Positions 36,822-44,761 of a stretch of DNA of 64,000 nucleotides are shown piece by piece. A program made the translations under genes and the position numbers. Location: contig NZ_QDFZ01000003.1 in NCBI RefSeq assembly GCF_003347605.1, forward strand, positions 124,001 to 188,000. The letters run 5' to 3'. Source of the stretch: Chryseobacterium sp. KLBC 52. Its GTDB lineage: Bacteria; Bacteroidota; Bacteroidia; Flavobacteriales; Weeksellaceae. Within the stretch, counting starts at the first letter, position 1; each line of letters starts with the position of its first letter. The notes beneath the pieces are model-generated. The model did no database searches, was not told where the DNA came from, and saw only the letters and a program-made list of their open reading frames with translations.

Positions 36822-37724
36822 GTGGAAGAATATAAAAAACGGATTGTAAAAACCATTCAATATATTGATCGCCATATTGATTCGGATCTTTCTCTGGAAA
36901 AAGTTTCAGAGGTAAGCGCCTATTCTCCTTTTCATTTTCACAGAATCTTTAAGCTGGTTACAGGAGAAACCCTTCAGAATTATATCATCAGAAAGAAAAT
37001 AGAGAAAAGTGCCCTTCACCTGGCGGTTCATAAAAATATGGACATCAAGGAGATCTATTGGGATCTTGGTTTCTCCAATCATTCTGTTTTCTGCAAAACA
37101 TTCAAAAAATATTACGGTCTCGCTCCAACAGAATTCCGCAGATCGGCTCCTGAAAAATTTCACAAGATTTTACAAATACAAAGCAAGAACGGACAAGTTG
37201 ATACGGTTTTCAGCCAATACATTTGCAATATTGAAAACCTGTTAAACTGGACTAAAATGCATTTAAAAATCGAAGTAAAAGAAATGCCGGAAATGAATCT
37301 GGTCTCCGTTATGAGCCTTGGAATGGCCAACGTAGAACCTTCTTTCAACATCTTAATAGACTGGGCAAAGAAGAAAAAACTGTTTCCCCGCGAAAATCTT
37401 AAAATGATTTCTGTTTATCACGACAGCTGCAAAATAACGCCTCCCGATAAGGTCAGAATTCATGCCTGCATGCTTTTGGATGAGAAACTGACTCAGCAGG
37501 AAGGAGAAGTCTTTGCAGAAACTTTAGAGGGCGGAAAATACATTGTAGGAAGCGGTGAAGTTACTCTCGCCGACTTTGAGCAGTGCTGGGTTTCTTTGTT
37601 TTTATGGATGAATGAAAACAATTACACTACAAGAAGAACCTTTCCCTATGAAATCTATCACACCAATTTTAAGGAACATCCGGAAGGGAAGATGATCGTG
37701 GATTTTTGCATTCCGATTCATTAA
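36822..37724 (+). CDS. AraC family regulator with GyrI-like effector domain
   Basis: A 300-residue one-component regulator. Two helix-turn-helix motifs fill residues about 5-105 (VSEVSAYSPFHFHRIFK and IYWDLGFSNHSVFCKTFKKYYG). The C-terminal part (about 145-300) is a GyrI/effector-binding fold like that of BmrR or Rob, which binds small amphipathic molecules. The start is GTG at 36822, since this gives the usual MEEYKKRI N-terminus and no ATG lies nearby. It sits directly upstream of the TonB receptor promoter and may regulate it, although the LytTR-type sites there suggest another activator. Confidence 0.88.
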   Translation: MEEYKKRIVKTIQYIDRHIDSDLSLEKVSEVSAYSPFHFHRIFKLVTGETLQNYIIRKKIEKSALHLAVHKNMDIKEIYWDLGFSNHSVFCKTFKKYYGLAPTEFRRSAPEKFHKILQIQSKNGQVDTVFSQYICNIENLLNWTKMHLKIEVKEMPEMNLVSVMSLGMANVEPSFNILIDWAKKKKLFPRENLKMISVYHDSCKITPPDKVRIHACMLLDEKLTQQEGEVFAETLEGGKYIVGSGEVTLADFEQCWVSLFLWMNENNYTTRRTFPYEIYHTNFKEHPEGKMIVDFCIPIH

Positions 37725-37725
37725 T

Positions 37726-37798
37726 TACCATTCGGTAGCAAAAGAATGCCTTTCAGTAATAAATTTTTTACAGAAAGGCATTTCCCGTACTATTTTTG
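37726..37798 (+). promoter_or_regulatory. TonB receptor promoter with 21-bp-spaced LytTR-type repeats
   Basis: TACCATTCGGTA (37726-37737) and TGCCTTTCAGTA (37747-37758) are direct repeats 21 bp apart; an inverted copy TACAGAAAGGCA lies at 37769-37780. The -7 box TATTTTTG is at 37791-37798, 44 bp after the start of repeat 2. There is no clear -33 TTG, which fits dependence on an activator. Confidence 0.7.
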
Positions 37799-37816
37799 AC
37801 CCAGAAAACAATAAAA

Positions 37817-40063
37817 ATGAAAACACAAGGACAAAACATACTGTTTCTGATTCTTCTTCTCACCTCCATTATGGGATATTCCCAGGTGAAAATCTCAGGA
37901 AAAGTATCCTTCAAAAACAAAGGAGTAGCTGAAGTAAATGTTACGTTGAAAGATACCTATGATGGTTCAACAACAGATGCGCAGGGTAATTTTACGTTCG
38001 AAACTTCAGAAAAAGGAGCTCACACAATTACCTTTACCCATCCGAAATATGAAAACGTAGAAAGAACCGTTTCTATTGAAAATCAGGATGTTTATTTGAA
38101 TATTGATCTAAAAGAACAGATTAGTGAAATAGATGCAGTAGTCGTTTCTGCAGGATCTATTGAAGCCAGCGATAAGAAAAGAGCAACAGCATTGCTTACT
38201 CCCATTGATATTTATACCACAGCAGGAGCAGACGGACAGATATCTTCGGCTTTGACCTATCTTCCTGGAGTTCAAAAAGTAGGAGGAACGGAAGGGTTAT
38301 TCATTCGTGGGGGTACAGGAACAGAATCTAAAATCTTTATGGACGGAAGTCTTATCAATAATTATTTTTCTAATTCTGTTCCGGGGATTGCAGGAAGAGA
38401 TCAGTTCAATACTTCTCTTTTTAAAGGAAATATCTTCTCAAGTGGCGGTTATTCTGCCTTGTACGGGCAGGCTCTTTCAGGAGCATTGATGCTGGAAAGT
38501 GTAGATCTTCCGGATGAAACTTCCTATAACTTTGGGGTTTCTCCTATTTTTCTGAGTGCAGGATTTCAGAAGTTAGGAGATAATAAAAACTATTCCTACG
38601 GAGCTACAGCAGGATATTCGCTTTTAAGCCTGATGCAGAAAGTCTTTAATTTTAATACCGATTTTGTTCAAGCACCACAAGGTTTAAACGGAGATCTCAA
38701 TTTCAGATTTAAAACAAAGTCGGGAGGCTTTTTCAAATATTACGGAATGTTCAACTCCAATAAAATGGGGGTGAGATCAGAAAGCCTTGAACCTGGATCC
38801 GATTTCAGCCTGGTAAAACTTAATGGTAAAAATACTTTTCATAATCTCTCTTTTAAACAGAAATTCGGAAAATATCTTTTGAATGTGGGTGGTTCTTATT
38901 CTTACAACAGATCGGATCTTCATTTTTCAACAGAAACCAATGATGTTGAATCCAACAGAAGCCAGCTTCTGACTGATGGAAATTATCTGAATTTCAAAGC
39001 TGTTCTTGAAAGAAAGATAAACAGAATCAGTGCCGTACGAGGAGGAATTGAGCTGAATAATACCGATGAAAATCTGAATTTTGAAGCAGTACAGAAACAT
39101 TATAAAGATTTGATCTCCTCTGCTTTTGTGGAAACTGATCTCGGTTTCAGCAATGCTTTGTCAGCGAAAATAGGGATAAGAGCAGAACATTCTTCATTTT
39201 TAGGGAAGGATAATATTGCACCTCGTTTTGCAATTGCATACCGTCTGGCAAAAGACTGGACCACTTCGTTAGCTTACGGGATTTTTTATCAGAATCCGGA
39301 AAGTAAATACATCAATGGACCTGCTAATCTTGGCTTCCAGAAATCACAGCATTATATTTTTCAGGTTCAAAGAGCTTCAGAAGGCAGAACTTTACGTTTT
39401 GAGGCATTTTACAAGAAATATGACCAGTTGATCAAGACGTTCAATATTATCCAGAACAAAGAGCAAAATCAGCAGATTCAGAACGCTTTAAATAATGGTG
39501 GCTACGGATATGCAAAAGGACTGGAATTTTTCTGGAGAGATAATAAAAAGACCTTTGAAAATATCGATTACTGGATCAGCTATTCTTATCTGGATTCCAA
39601 AAGAGATTTCCTGAATTATCCGGTAAGCCTGCAGCCAAGTTTTGCGGCAGAACATACCCTTTCAGCAGTAGCAAAAAGATTTATTCCGGAATGGAAACTT
39701 GGGGTCAATTTATCTTACACCTACGCCAAAGGACGTCCCTATTATGACATTGCCTCCACATTTAAAGATGGAAAAGCTGTAAATTTTATCCGGGATGAAG
39801 GAAGACTTAAGGATTACAACGCATTGAATTTCAGCGTCAATTATCTTCCGAATATCGGTAAAAAAGATGCAAAAGCTTTTCCGGTATTTGTATTGAGCAT
39901 CAGTAATATCTTAGGATCAAAAAATATATATGGCTATAATTTCTCAGCCAACGGTTCAAGAAGTTCTGCCATTGTTCCGCCAGTCAACACTTTTGTTTTC
40001 ATCGGAGCATTTATAAGCTTCGGAGTAGATAAAACAGATGATGCCATCAATAATAATTTATAA
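37817..40063 (+). CDS. TonB-dependent receptor with carboxypeptidase-like domain
   Basis: A 748-residue outer-membrane transporter. Signal peptide 1-24 (IMGYSQ), a CarboxypepD_reg-like beta domain (about 25-110, ISGKVSFKNKGVAEVNVTL), a plug with TYLPGVQKVGGTEGLFIRGG (about 140-160), then the 22-strand type barrel with C-terminal FISFGVDKTDDAINNNL. I chose ATG 37817 rather than the in-frame TTG at 37796, which is inside the -7 box TATTTTTG and does not begin a signal peptide. The ligand is unknown. It is the first gene of a probable operon with the next gene. Confidence 0.93.
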   Translation: MKTQGQNILFLILLLTSIMGYSQVKISGKVSFKNKGVAEVNVTLKDTYDGSTTDAQGNFTFETSEKGAHTITFTHPKYENVERTVSIENQDVYLNIDLKEQISEIDAVVVSAGSIEASDKKRATALLTPIDIYTTAGADGQISSALTYLPGVQKVGGTEGLFIRGGTGTESKIFMDGSLINNYFSNSVPGIAGRDQFNTSLFKGNIFSSGGYSALYGQALSGALMLESVDLPDETSYNFGVSPIFLSAGFQKLGDNKNYSYGATAGYSLLSLMQKVFNFNTDFVQAPQGLNGDLNFRFKTKSGGFFKYYGMFNSNKMGVRSESLEPGSDFSLVKLNGKNTFHNLSFKQKFGKYLLNVGGSYSYNRSDLHFSTETNDVESNRSQLLTDGNYLNFKAVLERKINRISAVRGGIELNNTDENLNFEAVQKHYKDLISSAFVETDLGFSNALSAKIGIRAEHSSFLGKDNIAPRFAIAYRLAKDWTTSLAYGIFYQNPESKYINGPANLGFQKSQHYIFQVQRASEGRTLRFEAFYKKYDQLIKTFNIIQNKEQNQQIQNALNNGGYGYAKGLEFFWRDNKKTFENIDYWISYSYLDSKRDFLNYPVSLQPSFAAEHTLSAVAKRFIPEWKLGVNLSYTYAKGRPYYDIASTFKDGKAVNFIRDEGRLKDYNALNFSVNYLPNIGKKDAKAFPVFVLSISNILGSKNIYGYNFSANGSRSSAIVPPVNTFVFIGAFISFGVDKTDDAINNNL

Positions 40064-40114
40064 AAAACATATCTTAGAACAAACAAACATAACTCACTTT
40101 TAAAATTTGATATC

Positions 40115-40774
40115 ATGAAAAAATACCTTTTAAGCTTTGCTTTAGCTTTTGTGAGCTTAACTGCTTTTGCACAAGCAGATTATGACAAAATAATGTCTGA
40201 AAAAATAGCCAGAATAGAAACCTGCAAAACCTCAGAAGATTTCCAGACTCTGGCGAATGATTTCCAGAGAATAGGAAGTAAAGAGAGCACAAAATGGCTT
40301 CCGGCTTACTATGCAGCATTTTCTTATATCCAAAAAGGAAGAACCCTGATGAGAGACGGAAAAATGCAGGAATTGGATGGTATTGCGGATCAGGCTGAAA
40401 AACATCTTTCAATGGCTCAGAATCTTGCAGGAACTGATAATGCAGAAATTCACCTGTTGAGAAAAATGTCTTATTCTCTGAGAATGATGGTGAATCCTGC
40501 ACAACGTTATATGACAGACGGGGCAAGAGCTGCTGAGGAAATGAATATTGCAGAAAAATTAGATCCTTCAAATCCTAGAATTGCATTAATCAAAGCGGAA
40601 GATGTCTATTTTACTCCTGAACAGTACGGAGGCAGCAAAACCAAAGGATTGGAGATGTTTAAAGAGGCTCAGGCAAAGTTTAAAACCTACAAGCACAAAA
40701 CAGCTTTAGATCCTAACTGGGGAAGGGGAGAAGCCGATTATTTCTTAAGCTTACCGGCAGAAAAAGCAAAATAG
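40115..40774 (+). CDS. Exported TPR-like protein of the TonB receptor operon
   Basis: A 219-residue protein with a signal peptide (1-19, LTAFAQA). The rest is helical: about four TPR-like helix pairs, with AEKHLSMAQNLAGTDNAEIHLL and AEEMNIAEKLDPSNPRIALIKAED. No catalytic motif is seen. It is 51 bp downstream of the receptor gene and ends at a UUCG-loop terminator, so it is probably made with the receptor. Similar proteins are widespread in Bacteroidota but not characterised as far as I know. Confidence 0.8.
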   Translation: MKKYLLSFALAFVSLTAFAQADYDKIMSEKIARIETCKTSEDFQTLANDFQRIGSKESTKWLPAYYAAFSYIQKGRTLMRDGKMQELDGIADQAEKHLSMAQNLAGTDNAEIHLLRKMSYSLRMMVNPAQRYMTDGARAAEEMNIAEKLDPSNPRIALIKAEDVYFTPEQYGGSKTKGLEMFKEAQAKFKTYKHKTALDPNWGRGEADYFLSLPAEKAK

Positions 40775-40798
40775 TTTTCTCTGTATTTCATACCTATC

Positions 40799-40823
40799 AA
40801 CCTTCATTCGTGAAGGTTTTTTT
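40799..40823 (+). terminator. Terminator of the TonB receptor operon
   Basis: An 8-bp stem AACCTTCA/TGAAGGTT around a TTCG tetraloop, followed by T5; it separates the receptor operon from the kinase promoter. Confidence 0.85.
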
Positions 40824-40824
40824 A

Positions 40825-40896
40825 TACCATTCAGAAAAGAAAATCTGCCCTTCGGTAACAATTAATTTTTGATACCTTTAATAAAAACTAATTTTG
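40825..40896 (+). promoter_or_regulatory. Histidine kinase promoter with 21-bp-spaced LytTR-type repeats
   Basis: TACCATTCAGAA (40825-40836) and TGCCCTTCGGTA (40846-40857) are direct repeats 21 bp apart. The -33 TTTG (40868-40871) and -7 TAATTTTG (40889-40896) are 17 bp apart; the -7 box starts 43 bp after repeat 2 starts. Confidence 0.7.
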
Positions 40897-40913
40897 AGTC
40901 AAGAAAACAGATC

Positions 40914-42227
40914 ATGAAGCGTAAATATTTTACAACCTTACTTTGGACATCATTGGGAACTACATTGTTTTTCTTTTTGTTTTTTAATGATGAAAAAACT
41001 TTGCAGACTTTTTTGATTACGCTGCTCCTTTCCACCATGTACTCGTTTGTTCTGGGATTTGGAAACGGATTTATCAATGAATTTCTCAACAGAAAATTCC
41101 CATGGTCTGAAGCTACCCGCACGAGAGCGGTCTTAAGTATCATTTCCATTATTATCGGAAACTTTATTCTGGTGTATTTCTGTAATTATATGAACTATGT
41201 AGTGATCCAGAAAACAGCAACCACAGAAGTATTCTTTTCCTCCAAATATGGCGTTACCAATTGGTTTATGATCAATATTGCCCTTCTGATTTCTGCTTTC
41301 CTTCATGCAAAAGGCTTTATGGAAGAACTGAAGAAAACTTCCAAAAAAGAAGTGGTGGAACAGAAGCTTATCGCCAAGTCCGCCAATGCCCAGTTTGAAA
41401 GTTTAAAAAATCAGCTGGATCCGCATTTCCTTTTTAATTCATTGAATGTTTTAAGCTCACTGATTGATGAAAATCCAAGACAGGCACAAAAGTTTACCGC
41501 TTCAATGTCAAAGATTTACCGATATGTACTTGAACAAAAAGATAAAGAACTGGTAACCGTTGAAGATGAGATAGAATTTGCAAAAACCTATTGTGAACTT
41601 TTGAAAACAAGGTTTGAAGACAGTGTAGATTTTACCTTCGATGTTGCTCAAGAGGATTATCAGAAATATGTAGTTCCATTGGCTTTGCAGCTATTGCTGG
41701 AGAATTGTATCAAGCATAATTTTGCTACATCATCAAAACCTCTGGTTATCAGAATTTTTTCGGACGGAAATACCCTCTGCATTGAAAATAATCTTCAGGT
41801 AAGAGAACAGATCAAAGAAAGCTCGGGAATTGGGCTGGCAAATATTGTACAGCGTTATTCCCTTCTTACAGAACGAAATGTATTCATCGAAAAATCCGAA
41901 GATCATTTTAAAGTTAAACTTCCGGTGCTGATGGCTAAACCACAAGTTTCCACCTCAAAACCTGAGGATGATTCTGCCGCCTATAAACGGGCACAAAAGA
42001 GAGTAAAAGAGATTAAGAGTTTTTATATGAACCTGATTTCTTACTGTACGGTAAGTGCCTTTTTAATCTTTATTAATCTTTTTACCAGCAGCAGAAATCA
42101 TTGGTTCTGGTTTCCAGTACTGGGATGGGGAATTGGCGTTGCTTCTCACGCATTTCAGGTGTTTGGCGTTGGAGAATCCTGGCAGGAAAAAAAGATCCGT
42201 GAAATTATGAACAAACAAAAAAAATAG
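40914..42227 (+). CDS. LytS/YehU-type sensor histidine kinase with C-terminal 2TM domain
   Basis: A 437-residue membrane kinase. Four N-terminal membrane segments (about 8-135), then the His_kinase (PF06580-type) domain with NQLDPHFLFNSLNVLSSLI; the phosphorylated His is about 171. The ATP-binding part has LLLENCIKHNF (N box) and SSGIGLANIVQRY (G box). The end (about 350-437) is a 2TM domain (two helices, LGWGIGVASHAFQVFG, then SWQEKKIREIM), the same domain as three small proteins nearby. ATG 40914 was chosen because the upstream TTG at 40869 is the -33 element. Partner is probably the LytTR regulator at 43927. Confidence 0.92.
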   Translation: MKRKYFTTLLWTSLGTTLFFFLFFNDEKTLQTFLITLLLSTMYSFVLGFGNGFINEFLNRKFPWSEATRTRAVLSIISIIIGNFILVYFCNYMNYVVIQKTATTEVFFSSKYGVTNWFMINIALLISAFLHAKGFMEELKKTSKKEVVEQKLIAKSANAQFESLKNQLDPHFLFNSLNVLSSLIDENPRQAQKFTASMSKIYRYVLEQKDKELVTVEDEIEFAKTYCELLKTRFEDSVDFTFDVAQEDYQKYVVPLALQLLLENCIKHNFATSSKPLVIRIFSDGNTLCIENNLQVREQIKESSGIGLANIVQRYSLLTERNVFIEKSEDHFKVKLPVLMAKPQVSTSKPEDDSAAYKRAQKRVKEIKSFYMNLISYCTVSAFLIFINLFTSSRNHWFWFPVLGWGIGVASHAFQVFGVGESWQEKKIREIMNKQKK

Positions 42228-42231
42228 AACC

Positions 42232-42537
42232 ATGGGAATTTTTAACGAAAACAATATTGAATATCAACGGGCAAGAAGACAGGTAGAAAGGCTGCGTGGG
42301 TTTTACGGACATGTATTCGCTTATATCGCAGTGAATGCTCTGATTGTTGTCTATAATTGTATGCACCTGAAACCTGGTGAAAGTTATTTTCAGTTCAAAA
42401 ACTTTTTTACTGCTACTTTCTGGGGAATAGGGCTTGCAGCACATGCAGTTACCGTTTTTCTACCTGGTGTTAATTTTATCAGAAAATGGGAAGATAAGAA
42501 GATCAAAGAACTGATGGATAAACAAAAAGATCACTAA
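42232..42537 (+). CDS. 2TM domain protein
   Basis: A 101-residue protein consisting almost only of a 2TM domain: a basic N-terminal helix (ARRQVERLRGFYGHVF), two membrane helices, and a charged tail RKWEDKKIKELMDKQKDH. It is clearly paralogous to the end of the kinase and to the protein at 43267. It starts 4 bp after the kinase stop, so it is translated together with it. It could modulate or mimic the kinase 2TM domain. Confidence 0.88.
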   Translation: MGIFNENNIEYQRARRQVERLRGFYGHVFAYIAVNALIVVYNCMHLKPGESYFQFKNFFTATFWGIGLAAHAVTVFLPGVNFIRKWEDKKIKELMDKQKDH

Positions 42538-42573
42538 AAGGAATAGCGTTTAATCTTAAAAACCTTCTGAAAA

Positions 42574-43143
42574 ATGAATACTTTATCAATTCTATTCTAC
42601 ATTTCAATGGCCGCCTGGTTTCTCACGGAATTCCTTTACAAGAACATGCTGAAGTCCGGCAAAGAAGATCAAAAGAATAAGGATAAATCTACACTGAATA
42701 TTTTATGGCTGGCCATTCCGTTTTCTATTGCAAGTTCAGTATTTATGTTTTACAATACTCATTTTCCGATAGTTAATGGAATTTGGATTCTCTATCTTGG
42801 CGAACTTTTTATTCTTATCGGGATCATTGTCAGATACATCATCATCAGATCTCTGGGAAAATATTTTACAGTAGATGTAACCATCAGACAGGATCATAAA
42901 ATCAAAAAAGAAGGGTTTTATAAATATCTGAGACATCCTTCCTATGCTTTTTCGCTGCTTACTTCTCTCGGCCTTGGTTTGTATCTCAATAACTGGTTGT
43001 CATTGATTTTTGCTTTTGTTCCTCCGTTTTTAGCCTTTGCCTACAGAATAAAAATTGAAGAGCAGACGCTGATAGAACAGTTCGGGGATGAATATATTGA
43101 ATACAGAAAAAGCACCAAAAAATTGATCCCTTTTATCTATTAA
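42574..43143 (+). CDS. Isoprenylcysteine carboxyl methyltransferase (ICMT/PEMT)-family membrane protein
   Basis: A 189-residue membrane protein with about five helices. The C-terminal half has the family pattern GFYKYLRHPSYAFSLL (with RHPxY), then LAFAYRIKIEEQTLIEQFGDEYIEYRKSTKKLIPFIY, including the conserved E-E and Y..Y..T..L..F elements for SAM binding. Bacterial relatives methylate small molecules or lipids; substrate unknown. It belongs to the kinase operon. Confidence 0.88.
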   Translation: MNTLSILFYISMAAWFLTEFLYKNMLKSGKEDQKNKDKSTLNILWLAIPFSIASSVFMFYNTHFPIVNGIWILYLGELFILIGIIVRYIIIRSLGKYFTVDVTIRQDHKIKKEGFYKYLRHPSYAFSLLTSLGLGLYLNNWLSLIFAFVPPFLAFAYRIKIEEQTLIEQFGDEYIEYRKSTKKLIPFIY

Positions 43144-43154
43144 TTACAGGATTT

Positions 43155-43227
43155 TACGATTCGGATAGCATAATCTACCATTCGGTAATATAAAATTGAT
43201 TGATGAACCTTTCCTGAACTACCTTTG
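43155..43227 (+). promoter_or_regulatory. 2TM/LytTR operon promoter with 21-bp-spaced LytTR-type repeats
   Basis: TACGATTCGGAT (43155-43166) and TACCATTCGGTA (43176-43187), 21 bp apart. A TTG at 43200-43202 is followed 17 bp later by the -7 box TACCTTTG (43220-43227), 44 bp after the start of repeat 2. Confidence 0.7.
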
Positions 43228-43266
43228 ATTCAAGAAAAGACAAATCAACCTTTAAAACAAATCATT

Positions 43267-43563
43267 ATGGAAATTTTACCTGACAAAGAAACAATTGCTT
43301 ACAGAAAAGCTTCAAGAAGAGTGAAAGACCTGAAAGAATTTTATGGAAACCTTACTTCTTATGGTATCGTCATTCCTTTCCTTGCAATACTGAATCTGAT
43401 GACTGCTCCCGGATATTTATGGTTTCTATGGCCTGCACTGGGATGGGGAATAGGGATTGCATTTCATGCCATCAACGTATTTGGAATTGGTAAAAGCTGG
43501 GAGGAAAGAAAAATCAGAGAGTTGATGGAGAAGGATGAAAAGCAAAAAATTAAAACATTTTAA
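43267..43563 (+). CDS. 2TM domain protein
   Basis: 98 residues. A basic helix (YRKASRRVKDLKEFYGNL), two membrane helices with the shared core LGWGIGIAFHAINVFGIG, and the tail SWEERKIRELMEKDEKQ. The closest relative in the window is the C-terminal 2TM domain of the kinase. ATG 43267 gives a protein that starts just before the conserved helix; the TTG at 43225 lies in the promoter box. It has its own LytTR-type promoter and leads the operon that ends with the response regulator. Confidence 0.88.
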   Translation: MEILPDKETIAYRKASRRVKDLKEFYGNLTSYGIVIPFLAILNLMTAPGYLWFLWPALGWGIGIAFHAINVFGIGKSWEERKIRELMEKDEKQKIKTF

Positions 43564-43590
43564 AAGTTAATAAATTAAAACTTATAAATC

Positions 43591-43866
43591 ATGGATTACG
43601 AAACTGCCCACACAAGAACCCACAACATCAGAAAATTCTATAAAAGCCTTTTTATATTTGCCCTATTCGCCGTTCTGATCATTCCTGATGATATTTTTGG
43701 CGAAAAGATGATCAGCTTTCATTGGTTTGACAGATATACAATCCTTGGAATCTGGGGGTTTATTATTCTCGTAAAAGCGATAAAACTTTTTCTTTTTGAT
43801 TCCGAATGGGAAAAAGATATGATTGAAAAAGAACTCAGAAAAGAGAAAAAAACGATACACTATTAA
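43591..43866 (+). CDS. Divergent 2TM domain protein
   Basis: 91 residues. Same plan as the other 2TM proteins (N-terminal TRTHNIRKFYKSLF, two helices, then SEWEKDMIEKELRKEKK) but lacking the GWGIG core. Located between the 2TM protein at 43267 and the response regulator, 27 bp after the former; probably the same operon. Confidence 0.82.
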   Translation: MDYETAHTRTHNIRKFYKSLFIFALFAVLIIPDDIFGEKMISFHWFDRYTILGIWGFIILVKAIKLFLFDSEWEKDMIEKELRKEKKTIHY

Positions 43867-43926
43867 AATCTGTCCACTTTTATATAACTTTATTTCCTAA
43901 AATCTGAAAACCAAAACTTAAACTCA

Positions 43927-44670
43927 ATGATCAAAACTGTCATTATCGAAGATGAAAAACCTGCTTCAAGGAAATTAGAGAGAATGTTGAATAACTTTCC
44001 TGAAATAGAGATCGTTGCCAAAATAGAATCAGTGGAAGAAGGTGTTGCCTGGTTTTCTGAAAACGAACATCCGCAGCTGATCTTTTCAGATATTGTTTTG
44101 GGTGACGGATTGTCTTTTGATATTTTTGAAAAAGCACCTACCAAAGGTTTCATTATCTATACGACAGCCTTTGACCAATATACCCTGAAAGCTTTTAAAC
44201 TGAACAGCATTGATTATCTTTTAAAACCCATCCTTGATGAAGACCTGGAAGGAGCAGTGGAGAAATTTAAATCTTTCATTCCTGCCAATGACACCAATGG
44301 TTCTCAGGATATCAAACAGTTAATCCGAAAAGAAAAATCTACCCTTTCCAGAGTGCTGGTAAAAATAGGGTATAACCTTAAGATTATTCAGACTCACGAA
44401 ATAAGCTGTTTTTTCAGTGAGAATAAAATCGTTTATCTTCAGACTGAAGACCGTACCTATCCGTCAGATTTTACGCTTGATGAGCTGGAAGATGTTCTGG
44501 ATACAAAAAAGTTTTTCCGGGTGAACAGACAGTTTATTATCAGTTCAGATTATATTAAAAACATTCATACTTCGCCCTACTACAAAGTGGACCTTGAGTT
44601 TCAGCCTGAAGAGGAAATAACGGTCAGCAGAGATCGTGTAAAAGATTTTAAAGACTGGCTGGTCAGTTGA
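43927..44670 (+). CDS. LytTR family DNA-binding response regulator
   Basis: A 247-residue regulator. Receiver domain 1-118 with the acidic pair in IIEDEKP (Glu8, Asp9), the phosphoacceptor Asp55 (FSDIVLGDG) and KP in YLLKPI. The LytTR DNA-binding domain is about 140-245 (SRVLVKIGYNLKIIQTHEI, FFRVNRQFIIS, ITVSRDRVKDFKDWL). It is the expected partner of the kinase at 40914. LytTR domains bind direct repeats spaced by about two helical turns, as found at three promoters here. ATG at 43927, 60 bp below the 2TM gene. Confidence 0.95.
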   Translation: MIKTVIIEDEKPASRKLERMLNNFPEIEIVAKIESVEEGVAWFSENEHPQLIFSDIVLGDGLSFDIFEKAPTKGFIIYTTAFDQYTLKAFKLNSIDYLLKPILDEDLEGAVEKFKSFIPANDTNGSQDIKQLIRKEKSTLSRVLVKIGYNLKIIQTHEISCFFSENKIVYLQTEDRTYPSDFTLDELEDVLDTKKFFRVNRQFIISSDYIKNIHTSPYYKVDLEFQPEEEITVSRDRVKDFKDWLVS

Positions 44671-44697
44671 TAACGACAAACTTAAAAAACAAACACC

Positions 44698-44751
44698 ATG
44701 GATCTTATATTATTATTCTTTAAACTATTCCTGGCCCTATTTTATCCCTGA
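44698..44751 (+). CDS. Possible 17-residue hydrophobic peptide
   Basis: ATG 44698 to TGA 44751 encodes MDLILLLFKLFLALFYP, almost wholly hydrophobic. It lies 27 bp after the response regulator stop, with an A-rich leader. It could be a small membrane peptide of the operon, or chance; there is no further evidence. Confidence 0.3.
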   Translation: MDLILLFFKLFLALFYP

Positions 44752-44761
44752 AAATCCATCA

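Noticed and set aside
43225..43266. TTG start that would extend the 2TM protein by 14 residues
   Set aside because: The TTG lies in the -7 promoter box TACCTTTG; the ATG at 43267 fits the domain start. The same reasoning removes the TTG starts at 37796 and 40869.
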